A stretch of 64,000 bases of DNA. Origin: Mucilaginibacter rivuli (GTDB lineage Bacteria; Bacteroidota; Bacteroidia; Sphingobacteriales; Sphingobacteriaceae). The DNA lies in assembly GCF_019391655.1 (NCBI RefSeq), contig NZ_JAHXPQ010000001.1:496001-560000 (forward strand), in the 5' to 3' direction. Position 1 is the stretch's first letter. Every line of letters begins with the position of its first letter. The notes below the pieces were generated by a model. That model made no database searches. It saw nothing but the letters and a program-made list of their open reading frames with translations, and had not been told where the DNA came from. Of this stretch, positions 30,305-39,700 are shown one piece after another. The position numbers were made by a program, and so were the translations under genes.

Positions 30305-30997
30305 TCAATCCTTTTGACTGATGATATCAATTACCTGTGCAATATCATCAATGATATGATCGGGGTGATAAGCTTCAAGCTCCTGACGCGAGTAGGAGCC
30401 TGTCGTAACGCCAATAACATATTTGCAGCCTGCATTTTGGCCTTCGTGCATATCCACTTCAGTGTCGCCAACCTTTGCAACTTCCGATGGATCGGTTATG
30501 CCGGCCTGGTGCATAAACTTATGTATCATAAAAGGGTAGGGGCGACCCAGTTCTACTTCGTCCGATCCGCATAGGTAATCGATCAGCCCTTTTTCCTGCC
30601 AATGCAGGCGGTCAATTATAGTCTGTGCAATATCGCGCGAAAAGCCGGTGTTGATGCCAATTTTAATGCCCTTGTTATGTAATGCAGCAAATGTATCCTC
30701 AACGTTTGGTAAAGCAGTTATATCATTGGCAGTACGGTAGTAATGTATCATTCCATTAACAAATGCCGTGTGTATATTGCTAACCAGTTGGTCGGTTATA
30801 TTGTCTTTGTTAGGTTCGTAGCGGTCAAGCATCAATCGTATGGCATGGGTTTTTTCGTAACCCATATGGAGGTCTATAACCGGCGAAGGCACCTCGTAGT
30901 TGTATTGTTGAAGCGATGCTTTGAAAGCTCCTGTTACTTTATGGTCGTCGGCTACTGTTGTACCTGCCATATCAAAAACCACTAATTTTATCGACAT
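30305..30997 (-). CDS. PhnX-like (phosphonatase-like) HAD hydrolase
   Basis: A 230-residue HAD-superfamily hydrolase. The ATG at 30997 is preferred to an upstream in-frame ATG at 31099, because HAD motif I begins right after it. Motif I is FDMAGTTV with nucleophile Asp9 and Ala11 at the +2 position, the DxAGT form special to phosphonatases instead of DxDx(T/V). The cap carries Lys49 in MGYEKTHAIR, the position of the Schiff-base lysine of PhnX. Arg152 (LGRPYPFM) replaces the usual HAD lysine, and motif IV is KVGDTEVDM (Asp178, Asp182). These match the TIGR03351 phosphonatase-like family, expected to cleave the C-P bond of phosphonoacetaldehyde or its hydroxy derivative. It is the first gene of the three-gene operon, divergent from the PhnZ-like gene. 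Confidence 0.87.
   Translation of the reverse strand: MSIKLVVFDMAGTTVADDHKVTGAFKASLQQYNYEVPSPVIDLHMGYEKTHAIRLMLDRYEPNKDNITDQLVSNIHTAFVNGMIHYYRTANDITALPNVEDTFAALHNKGIKIGINTGFSRDIAQTIIDRLHWQEKGLIDYLCGSDEVELGRPYPFMIHKFMHQAGITDPSEVAKVGDTEVDMHEGQNAGCKYVIGVTTGSYSRQELEAYHPDHIIDDIAQVIDIISQKD
30309..30315 (-). promoter_or_regulatory. Shine-Dalgarno site deciding the transporter start
   Basis: AAAAGGA on the minus strand, within the last codons of the PhnX-like gene and 5 nt before the ATG at 30303. Good Shine-Dalgarno sites are rare in this window, and this one implies coupled translation. Confidence 0.7.
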
Positions 30998-31000
30998 GCT

Positions 31001-31025
31001 ATTGCTCTTTATTTTATTGAGCAAT
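31001..31025 (-). promoter_or_regulatory. Inverted repeat immediately upstream of the PhnX-like start
   Basis: On the minus strand ATTGCTC (31025-31019) pairs with GAGCAAT (31007-31001) across an 11-nt A/T loop, ending 3 nt before the start codon. The purine-rich AAAGAG that could serve as Shine-Dalgarno partly lies in the right arm, so the hairpin could limit translation, or the repeat could be an operator. Confidence 0.4.
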
Positions 31026-31275
31026 ACTAAAGGTTGTTTATTAATGACAAACTCAATTAGTATTAACTTTATGTTTAATACGTTGATTATTATTACCATA
31101 AGGGCTCGTTTTTTCAGATTGATAATCTCCGATTTGTTAATGCATGTTAAGTTGTACTACAGGTTTATAAGCGAAGCAAAAGGATGATCAGTATTGCTGA
31201 AAATATATTGGCAGAACACATAGGGCTTAACAATAAGGTAATAGCAATCTGTTTTATTTGTGCTAAACTTAAAGC

Positions 31276-31866
31276 ATGGCACAATTACCTACCGACCCGG
31301 AAATTATAGTGGATGAAGTGTTTGCATTATATGAGCAGCATGGTAATGATGATTATATAGGTGAGCCGGTATCGCAACTTGAACACATGTGGCAGGCAGC
31401 CCTGCTTGCTGAAGGTGAAGGTTATAGTGAAGAGATCATATTGGCTGCATTTTTTCATGATATAGGCCACTTGTGCGCTGCAGATAATACAGTCGCCAGT
31501 ATGGATGGTTTTGGAAATGTTGACCACGAGCATTTAGGTGCGGATTACCTGCGCAAAAAGGGATTTTCTGAAACAGTTGCAGAGTTGGTTGAAAGCCATG
31601 TTACAGCCAAAAGGTACCTTACCTACAAGTACCCTGAATATTATCACCAGTTGTCGCCCGCAAGTAAAGCCACGCTGGCATTTCAGGGAGGTGTAATGTC
31701 GGCTTTGGAAGCAGCAGAATTTGAGATGAACCCTTATGCAAATGTGATAGTAAAGCTAAGGCAATGGGATGACGAAGCCAAAGTAACAGATATCCCGGTT
31801 GATGGTATATCCCGTTTAAAAATGATGGCTGTACGGCATCTTACAGCAAATAACGCTGTAGACTAA
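31276..31866 (+). CDS. PhnZ-like HD-domain mixed-valent diiron oxygenase (phosphonate C-P cleavage)
   Basis: A 196-residue cytoplasmic HD-domain protein. It carries all metal ligands of PhnZ: His37 (QLEHMWQ), His61-Asp62 (FFHDIGH), His84 (NVDHEHLG), His108 (VESHVTAKRY) and Asp165 (RQWDDEAK). It also has Tyr27 and Glu30 (DYIGEPVSQ), equivalent to the PhnZ Tyr24/Glu27 pair that gates the site and coordinates iron in the resting state. Spacings match PhnZ to within one residue. PhnZ oxidatively splits 2-amino-1-hydroxyethylphosphonate into glycine and phosphate; the related Phn-HD family occurs in phosphonate operons. The partner hydroxylase PhnY is not in the window. It is divergent from the PhnX-like/MFS/FAD-oxidase operon, which supports a joint role in aminophosphonate use. 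Exact substrate not determinable. Confidence 0.87.
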   Translation: MAQLPTDPEIIVDEVFALYEQHGNDDYIGEPVSQLEHMWQAALLAEGEGYSEEIILAAFFHDIGHLCAADNTVASMDGFGNVDHEHLGADYLRKKGFSETVAELVESHVTAKRYLTYKYPEYYHQLSPASKATLAFQGGVMSALEAAEFEMNPYANVIVKLRQWDDEAKVTDIPVDGISRLKMMAVRHLTANNAVD

Positions 31867-32270
31867 TATATAAAGTTCATTCAAAAATACTGCAGCTTAT
31901 TAATGCATCTTTCTGCCGGGTGCCTTACCTACTTTATTGTAGCATATATTTTACCCGCCTGTTAGCCTTGGCTAATGATTTGAATGTACGTGGCTAGGCT
32001 ATATTCTTGCTGATGATTCTCAGTGGCTTAAAAATTAATTTTATTTGCAACCGATTGTATTTTATTTAATTTTGAATTAACCATTTAAGCCATAAACTCC
32101 AATACGGTTAATAAATTTAGCGGGTGTACATTTTTTGCAGCAATAATGTTTGTACGGGTTAAAAACCGTAACGGCAAATTTATAACAACAGGATAGGCAC
32201 ATAATGTGGTTGATTTATTGAAAATCTGGTATTAATGCCACCTTAATTTTGAAGGCAATTATTTGTGCGT
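31867..32270. other. Intergenic region upstream of the GH63-like gene
   Basis: About 400 nt without a credible gene. It contains a candidate promoter (32044-32074) and a 14-bp near-palindrome TTAGCC-TT-GGCTAA at 31962-31975. No terminator with a T-run was seen after the PhnZ-like gene. Confidence 0.5.
32044..32074 (+). promoter_or_regulatory. Candidate Bacteroidota-type promoter
   Basis: TTTG (32044-32047), 19-nt spacer, TAATTTTG (32067-32074) matches the -33 TTTG / -7 TAnnTTTG consensus of the Bacteroidota primary sigma factor. It would give a ~190-nt leader for the GH63-like gene. A second TAATTTTG at 32244-32251 lacks a well-spaced -33. Confidence 0.5.
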
Positions 32271-33629
32271 ATGAAAAAGAGCTTATTATTTATTGCAATC
32301 ATCTTATTTGGAAAGTCATCGATTGCACAACTGCCCGATAGTATCAACAATAACATTACGGTTATTAAGCAACATATCTTTAGCGATTATAAGGGTATGC
32401 TTAAAAAACCTACCGGCATTTTGCATTATCCGTTTATTACCCCCGGCAGTAATGCCTATGCCAATGACCTTTGGGATTGGGATTCGTGGTTAAGTAATAT
32501 TGCCCTGCGCCAGGTATTGGAAGATCAGGGTACTGTTAAAGACAAAAGCGATGCTATTGCCTACGAACAAGGTTGTGTGCTTAATTTTTTAGAATACACT
32601 ACCTTTGATGGTTATATGCCCATCCTGATAGGGCAAAAGTCAGATCCGGCTAAGTTAAAACCGCAGAATATTTACCGCACCAATATGCATAAGCCGGTAA
32701 TTGCGCAACATGCCGCGTTTTTAACCCGCCTTAACAATGGCAATGCCGAGTGGCTCCGTGAGCGATTTAGCTTTATGCAAGCCTTTATCAACAATTACCA
32801 ATCGCACCACCGCAACCGTGCAACAGGGTTGTATTACTGGCAAAATGACTTAGCTATTGGCGTAGATAATGATCCATCTACGTTCTTCCGTCCCGATGGC
32901 AGCTCGGCGTCTATTTTTCTCAACTGTTTAATGTTTAAAGAGCTTAAAGCTATGGTATACCTGGCTAAATGCCTAAAGCTCGAAGATATTGCTGTGGAAT
33001 ATGATAATGATGCCGAAACATTGAAAGTGGCTATTCAGAAAAACTGCTGGGATGAAAAAGATGGATTTTATTATTCGGTAGACCTGAACCTGAGGCCTGT
33101 CAGCGAAGAACCTTCGGTGATATTCGGGCAGCAAATGATTCTGCATAGCGGCCTGCCACGTACTTATGATGGCCTGATACAGCGCATAGGCGTTTGGTCG
33201 GGCTTTATGGCCATGTGGGCAGGCATTGCTACGCCCCAACAGGCTAAACGCATGGTTGCCGAAAACTACCAAGACAAAAGAACCTTTAACGCTACTTACG
33301 GTATACGTACTTTATCAAAACTCGAAAAGATGTACAGCGTGCGTGCCAGCAGTAACCCATCAAACTGGCAAGGGCCAATTTGGGGGATATCCAATTATTT
33401 AACCTACCGTGGCTTAGTTAAGTATGGTTATACACAGGAAGCGCGTGAGCTTGCTTATAAAACGATCACCTTATTTGGTAATGATTTTAAGAAAAACGGC
33501 GCATTACATGAGTACTATGAACCTGATACCGGCGAACCGATATTAAATAAAGGTTTTCAAAATTGGAATTACCTGGTATTGAACATGGCCGACTGGCTGA
33601 ATGGAAGTAAAGTAATTGAAGAGTTTTAG
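32271..33629 (+). CDS. GH63/MGH1-like alpha-glycosidase (six-hairpin fold)
   Basis: A 452-residue secreted protein. The ATG at 32271 starts directly with a signal peptide (MKKSLLFIAIILFG...SSIAQ) and is preferred over the GTG 6 nt upstream. The (alpha/alpha)6-barrel family is indicated by LWDWDSWLSNIALRQ, LYYWQNDLAIGVDNDPSTF, WQGPIWGISNYLTYRG and LHEYYEPDTGEP, which correspond to motifs of GH63 and mannosylglycerate-hydrolase-like enzymes. The Asp of NDLAIGVDND and the Glu of HEYYEP are the likely catalytic acids. Members hydrolyse terminal alpha-glucosides or related alpha-linked units; trehalase-type GH37 has a similar fold. The next gene, a GH2 protein, starts 32 nt later, so the two are probably cotranscribed. 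The substrate cannot be fixed. Confidence 0.82.
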   Translation: MKKSLLFIAIILFGKSSIAQLPDSINNNITVIKQHIFSDYKGMLKKPTGILHYPFITPGSNAYANDLWDWDSWLSNIALRQVLEDQGTVKDKSDAIAYEQGCVLNFLEYTTFDGYMPILIGQKSDPAKLKPQNIYRTNMHKPVIAQHAAFLTRLNNGNAEWLRERFSFMQAFINNYQSHHRNRATGLYYWQNDLAIGVDNDPSTFFRPDGSSASIFLNCLMFKELKAMVYLAKCLKLEDIAVEYDNDAETLKVAIQKNCWDEKDGFYYSVDLNLRPVSEEPSVIFGQQMILHSGLPRTYDGLIQRIGVWSGFMAMWAGIATPQQAKRMVAENYQDKRTFNATYGIRTLSKLEKMYSVRASSNPSNWQGPIWGISNYLTYRGLVKYGYTQEARELAYKTITLFGNDFKKNGALHEYYEPDTGEPILNKGFQNWNYLVLNMADWLNGSKVIEEF

Positions 33630-33661
33630 TAATTAAAAACACGGTCAGGAAAAATCAAAAT

Positions 33662-36600
33662 ATGAAAAGTAAAAGTATATTGTTTGTTTGTTTGGTAGTA
33701 ATGCTGGCATTTCCAGCTTTGGTAAATGCCCAGGCAGGCAGGGCCGAAATTAATTTATCACAATTAAATTGGTCGCTTTGGCTGGATACCGCTGCAAAAT
33801 GGCAAACCGACAAACTATATACACCACCGGTTAATATTAAAGAAGTTCCGGTTAATATACCAACAGGTGGCTGGGCTGCTTTGCAAAGTAAAAATACAAA
33901 AACGGTGCACCTGCCTGCAACTGTAGAGGAGTATTATTGGGGTGTTAACGGTAATAAGTTTGGGGTATCGGGCAATTACCTTGGCGTATCGTGGTTCTCT
34001 GCCAAAGTAAATGCGCCCTTAACTTTTAAAGGCAAACACATTAGTTTACATTTTGAGTGCGTACGTTTCAGGGCCGAAGTATTTGTAAATAAAAAACTGG
34101 CGGGGTATGATTTGGTTAACAGCACCCCTTTTGATGTAGATATCAGTAATTTGTTGATCCCGGGTGCTGTAAATGACATTGACGTTAGGATAACCGACCC
34201 GAATGGTAATTTTGACTGGCGCGATAGCCAAACCTTTATGTGGGGCGATTACCGTACCCAACCTACTCACGGTTTTGGCGGTATTACCGGCAAGGTGCAT
34301 TTGGTTGCTACGGATAAAACGTATATCAGTGATGTATTTGTTGAAAATAAGCCCAATGTAAACCAGGTTGATGTACAGGTAACAACAAACAACCTGTCGG
34401 GTAAAGACAGCGAAGGTGCTTACCAGCTTTTGATAAAAGAGAATAATTCCGATAAAGTTGTATTCAGCAAACAATATCCGGCACAACTTTCGCAGGATAT
34501 AAATACGCAAACCTTTACGGTAGATGTTCCGGGCGCAAAATTATGGGATGTTGATCATCCAAACCTGTACTCCTTAACCGTACAATGGTCAGGTAAAAAT
34601 GGCACAACTGATAGTTATCAAAAACGTTTTGGTTTCAGGTGGTTCGAGATCAAACATGTAAACGGCGATGAGCAATTTTACCTGAACAACAAACGTATTG
34701 TATTACGTACCGCTATATCATGGGGTTTTTGGCCGGTGAATGGTATAATGCCTTCGGACGAGCTGGCCAGGAAGCAAGTTGTTGATGCCAAACGCATTGG
34801 CTTAAATATGCTGAACTTTCATCGCACCATAGGGCAAACAAATGTATTGGATGCCGCCGATGAACTTGGCCTGTTATATTTTGAAGAACCGGGCGGTAAC
34901 CAGTATCCTGAAAATCAATTTCATCCGAGAAGTGAACAGGATAAAAAGCTGACCGATTATTACATGGCGGCGCGTAACGAAAAGTTTTTCAGGATGATAC
35001 GCCGCGACAGGAGCCATCCGTCGCTCATCATTTATAACATGCATAACGAGCGTGGCGCGCAGCCGCAAGATCTTGACAGGGCCGAAATGCAAAGCGGCCA
35101 TAAGCTTGATCCAAGCCGTATCATAACCTATAACTCATCAAACGGGAATATCAAGTTAAACGAGCCTGATCCAAAATTCAAATTACATTTACTGCCTTAT
35201 GACAGTACCTTTTATGATTATGGCTGGTTTGATCAGCACCATGCAGGTGGCCCGGGCGTTTATCATGATAACCTGTATAATAACCCAAGCAATTATGCTA
35301 AATACACAGATCATAAAAACGAGATTGTTTATTATGGCGAAGAAGGTGCTATTGGTACGCCGCCGCGTTTGCAGCTTATTCGCGATGAAATATTAAAAAC
35401 AGGTATAGACAGGGGCTGGGAAACAGATACTTATTTAAAATGGTATGATGCTTACGATCAGTTTTTGAAGAAGAATGGTTTTACCAAGGCGTTTCCGAAT
35501 GTAGATAGCCTTACCCGCAAAATGGGTAATGTGGCCTACTATTACCAGGGCCGTGTAATTGAAAACGTACGGATAAATAATACCATTGATGGTTACGCGG
35601 TTAACGGCTGGGAAAGTATGAAACTGGAAAACCACTCGGGAATTGTTGATAATTACCGGAATTTAAAAGGGGATCCGGAGCTTATTGCACGTTATAATCA
35701 ACCCTTATACCTTGCCGTTAAGCTTAACCATAAAGTAGTGGCTACGGGTGACAGCACTACGGCCGATATCTATATCGTTAATGAAAAGAATATAAATGGT
35801 ATTGCCGAATTAATGCTTACTACTACTGATGCGCAAGGCAAAGTTACTTTTAAAAAGAGTTTTGCAGTGAATGTTACCGGTGGCATACAATACGGCGAGT
35901 TACTGGTAAAAGGTATAAAGCTGGCAGTAACCAATGCCGGTTACTCAACAGTTAGCGCGGTGTTAACACAAAACAAAGCTGTGGTTTGCCGGGGCGATGA
36001 TAAAATATTTGCTGTAAGCTTAAACACAGCCGGAGTAAGCCGCCAATTGGTTGTTGCAGATACATCGGGAGTGATAGGCAACTTTTTGAAAACAGTTAAG
36101 ATTGACCATAAAACATTCAGATCGGGCAGGCCGGATGGTAATACTTTATTGGTAGGTAATTTTGAGCCACAGCAAACCGGCAATCCACTGGTAACCGATA
36201 TATTGGAGTGGGTTAACAATGGTAATACCATGGTAATTACCAATAATATTGATAAATGGGTAACCTATTTGGCTAAAAAAGAAGTTGTACAATACCAGGG
36301 CTTACAAGTGTTGGGAACAAGCTGGTACGGAGGCAACTTTTTTGTAAAACAACATTCTTTATTTGCAGGTTTACCACAACAATGTGTGTTTAACTGGGAG
36401 TACCAATGCTTTGCTGCTTACAATAAAGTTAGGCAAGGCATGCGTTTATTAAACGGCGAAACCGTTGTGGGTTGTGTATCCGATCATAAACAGGAGGTGT
36501 ACTCGGCATTAAGTGTTATACCACACGGCCGTGGCAAAATTATTATTTGCGCGCTCGATATACAATCATGCATAAAAGACAGTAAAACGGGTAAAAAGGC

Positions 36601-36709
36601 AGAAGGTGATGGCGAGAATGCTGCTATGGATACTTTTAACAGCCAGGCAGCGAACCCGGCAAATATAGTGGGTCAGCAATTATTGTTAAATATGATAAAG
36701 GGAAACTGA
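33662..36709 (+). CDS. Large GH2-family glycosidase with C-terminal alpha/beta domain
   Basis: A 1015-residue secreted protein with a signal peptide ending near VNAQ (residue 24). Order: divergent N-terminal sugar-binding domain (about 30-230), Ig-like domain, a GH2 TIM barrel (about 330-640), an Ig-like segment, and a C-terminal alpha/beta region (about 790-1015, NTLLVGNFEPQQTGNP... GRGKIIICALDIQS) that resembles the glutamine-amidotransferase-like domains of some GH2/GH42 enzymes. The likely acid/base is Glu463 (YNMHNERGA), and the nucleophile is Glu560 or Glu561 (YYGEEGAIG). The surroundings of both glutamates differ from standard beta-galactosidases, so it belongs to a less common GH2 branch. 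It is paired with the GH63-like gene and followed by an HTCS gene; specificity unknown. Confidence 0.83.
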   Translation: MKSKSILFVCLVVMLAFPALVNAQAGRAEINLSQLNWSLWLDTAAKWQTDKLYTPPVNIKEVPVNIPTGGWAALQSKNTKTVHLPATVEEYYWGVNGNKFGVSGNYLGVSWFSAKVNAPLTFKGKHISLHFECVRFRAEVFVNKKLAGYDLVNSTPFDVDISNLLIPGAVNDIDVRITDPNGNFDWRDSQTFMWGDYRTQPTHGFGGITGKVHLVATDKTYISDVFVENKPNVNQVDVQVTTNNLSGKDSEGAYQLLIKENNSDKVVFSKQYPAQLSQDINTQTFTVDVPGAKLWDVDHPNLYSLTVQWSGKNGTTDSYQKRFGFRWFEIKHVNGDEQFYLNNKRIVLRTAISWGFWPVNGIMPSDELARKQVVDAKRIGLNMLNFHRTIGQTNVLDAADELGLLYFEEPGGNQYPENQFHPRSEQDKKLTDYYMAARNEKFFRMIRRDRSHPSLIIYNMHNERGAQPQDLDRAEMQSGHKLDPSRIITYNSSNGNIKLNEPDPKFKLHLLPYDSTFYDYGWFDQHHAGGPGVYHDNLYNNPSNYAKYTDHKNEIVYYGEEGAIGTPPRLQLIRDEILKTGIDRGWETDTYLKWYDAYDQFLKKNGFTKAFPNVDSLTRKMGNVAYYYQGRVIENVRINNTIDGYAVNGWESMKLENHSGIVDNYRNLKGDPELIARYNQPLYLAVKLNHKVVATGDSTTADIYIVNEKNINGIAELMLTTTDAQGKVTFKKSFAVNVTGGIQYGELLVKGIKLAVTNAGYSTVSAVLTQNKAVVCRGDDKIFAVSLNTAGVSRQLVVADTSGVIGNFLKTVKIDHKTFRSGRPDGNTLLVGNFEPQQTGNPLVTDILEWVNNGNTMVITNNIDKWVTYLAKKEVVQYQGLQVLGTSWYGGNFFVKQHSLFAGLPQQCVFNWEYQCFAAYNKVRQGMRLLNGETVVGCVSDHKQEVYSALSVIPHGRGKIIICALDIQSCIKDSKTGKKAEGDGENAAMDTFNSQAANPANIVGQQLLLNMIKGN

Positions 36710-36794
36710 TAGTATGATATAAATGCGTTTTTTCGTATAAATTACCTACATTACGGACTCTTATCCTGATCAATAAAACGATTTTTTGCTTGCA

Positions 36795-39700
36795 ATGAAC
36801 CCGAAAATGAAAGTTTGTATAATAAAGTTTTTTGGCTGCTTACAGGCCGTGATGCTTGTATTGTGCAATTTTTTATACGGACAGCAGATAAAGTGCCAGG
36901 TGAAACATTACTCGGCAGAGGACGGCCTTTCGCATGAGAAAGTGACCAGCATACTGAAAGATAAAGCAGGCTTTATATGGTTTGGTACCTGGGATGGTGT
37001 TAACCGTTTTGATGGCCATACCTTTGTTAATTATAAATCGTACGCGGGTGATAATTCAAATTTAAGGAACAACCGTATATTCGCATTAACGGAAGATCAT
37101 GCAGGTTATTTATGGATACTTACTGATGAACGGCAGGTATACAGGTTTGATAAAAAAAATGGTCATTTCTTTCCGGCGTTAAAAGTTTACGGTGATGTAA
37201 AACCCAGTAAATATTTATGTACTAAAATAGTTCCGTCAAAAACAGGAACAATTTGGCTGCTGAGCGATGAGCAAGGGGTAGTTGCCGTATCAAAACCATA
37301 TACCGATGACCCGGTAATTACCAAATATGCGTTGAATGTTAGCGGGGCATATCATTTACCAGCAAAAAATATCAGTTTTTTTCATGAAGATAAGCAGCAG
37401 AATATCTGGATAGGTACAAGCAACGGCCTTGTGCAGCTTATTCCTGATGCCTCGGGTAAATACGCTACTTCCCTGTTAGACCATCAATATGCAGATCATA
37501 GTTTTACTTCCATAGTTGAGGATGATAAGAGTATCATATTTACAACTAAGGATGGTTTTTTGGTTTTTTATGATAAAAGATCGCGCCAGTTTGTACAGAC
37601 ACAGTTTGCGCAAACACAAGGATTGAACGGCGCATGTATCTCTAAAAAAAATAACATTATTTATTGCACAACCGGCACTGGCGATTTACTTACTGTTAGC
37701 CGGGCGGATATGAAAGTACTGTCAGCTGTTAAAGTTGATACTAAACCGATCTTATCTATTTACGAAGACCATGCAGACAGGCTATGGATAGAACCCTTTG
37801 ATAACGGGGTATTTAAATATGACCTCATCAGCAAAACGCTTAAATATTTTACCCATAAACTTTACTCTGCAAATAACATCGGGACAACTTACAGTGCCTT
37901 TGAGGATAGTAAAGGCTACACCTGGATAAATATGAAAGGCCACGGGTTTGGTTATTACGATGCTGACAAGGATGCCATCGACCCTTTTTATAATGACCCT
38001 AATTTTGAGAACTACAAATTCTCAAATAAAGTGATCCATTATTATTATGATCCTACCGGAGTGTTATGGCTAAGTACCGAAAAACGGGGGCTCGAGAAAA
38101 TAGTGATGCTCAATAACAGTTTTCATCAGCAGTTACTGGTGCCACGTACCTTTATCCAGACCGAAAATGAGGTGCGTACCGTGTACCAGGATCGTGAAAG
38201 CAGGTTGTGGGTGGCTGCAAAAGAAAAACTGTATACATTTTTTGCAGGTAAAAAGATCGATGATGTTTTTATTAATCCTCCTGCCCGTGGTTTACACCAC
38301 GTTTATGGCATGTGCGAAGACAGGGATAATAATTTTTGGTTTGCTACAAGAGAGAATGGTTTATACAAAGCAGAGCCGGTTGATAATACAAGAACCAAAT
38401 ACCGGCTAACCAACTTTGTGAACAATGCGAATGATCCTTACAGCCTGAGCAGTAATACCGTTTATTCGGTAATTGAAGATAAAATTGGCCAGGTTTGGGT
38501 GGGTACGTATGGCGCGGGTTTAAACCTTGTTGATACTAAAAATAATCAAACAAAATTCTATAACCTGAATAATGTTTTTAAAGGCTATCCAAAGAGCATA
38601 TATCAGCGAATACGCCATTTAGCGACCGACCCGGCAGGCAACATATGGATGGGTACAACAGACGGGCTTTTAATACTTGACCCTGCACGGGGAGATATCA
38701 ATAAGTTTCGTTTTAAAGGCTACAACAAAGTAACCGGCGATAAGGAGAGCCTGGGCAATAATGATGTGCAGTTTGTTTATAAAGATAATACCGGGCGAAT
38801 GTGGCTTTGCACAGCAGGCGGCGGATTAAATTTAGCCCTTGGTAATGATCCTTTTAAAAAAACCAGGTTTAAGGCATATACCATTAAAAACGGCTTATCA
38901 AACGATTATACACTGAGCTGTGTGCAGGATAATAGTGGCAAATTATGGATAGCTACCCAAAAAGGTATATCAGAATTGAATATTCCGCTGCAGCAGTTTA
39001 AAAACTACGATTCAAACGACGGTTTGCCGCAAACAGGCTTTTCTGAGAGCTGCAGTTTAAAGCTTCCTAACGGGAATATAATTTTTGGTATGTTTTCGGG
39101 GTACCTTCAGTTTAAACCGGAAGCCATGGTCGATCAAAAGATAGACGCTAAAATGGCGTTAACAAGCTTGCAGATAGATGGTAAAAACGTTAGCGCTGCC
39201 GATGATGAACAATCTATCCTTAAAACAGATATCAATTACACACCGGATATTACGTTGAACTACGATGAGAACGACCTGAACCTGGCTTTCAGTATTCTTG
39301 ATTACCGCACAAGCGACAGGCAATCATACACGTACCGTATGCTTGGTTTAGATACCGGCTGGACTCAAAGCGGCATTAACCATTTAAACGCCAACTACTC
39401 TAACTTACCGCCGGGCAATTACACTTTTCAGGTTAAAAGTATTAACGAAGATCTGTATTTACGTACGCCGTATAAGCAGCTCTTTATAACTGTTTTGCCA
39501 CCGTTGTGGCGCACCTGGTGGGCATATCTGGCCTATGTTATTATGGCCTTAATAGGCCTGGCTATTATACGCCGTACAATTTTGACAATGCTGAGGCTGC
39601 GGCACCGCATAGCCGTAGAGCAGCACCTTACCGAGTTGAAACTTAACTTTTTTACAAATATTTCGCATGAGTTGCGCACGCCATTAACACTCATTCTTAA

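Noticed and set aside
30998..31099. 34-residue N-terminal extension of the PhnX-like protein
   Set aside because: The added residues are unlike the HAD family, would span the inverted repeat at 31001-31025, and motif I starts properly at the ATG at 30997.
34046..34510. 154-residue minus-strand open frame within the GH2 gene
   Set aside because: Overlaps a well-supported GH2 coding region and shows no family motif.
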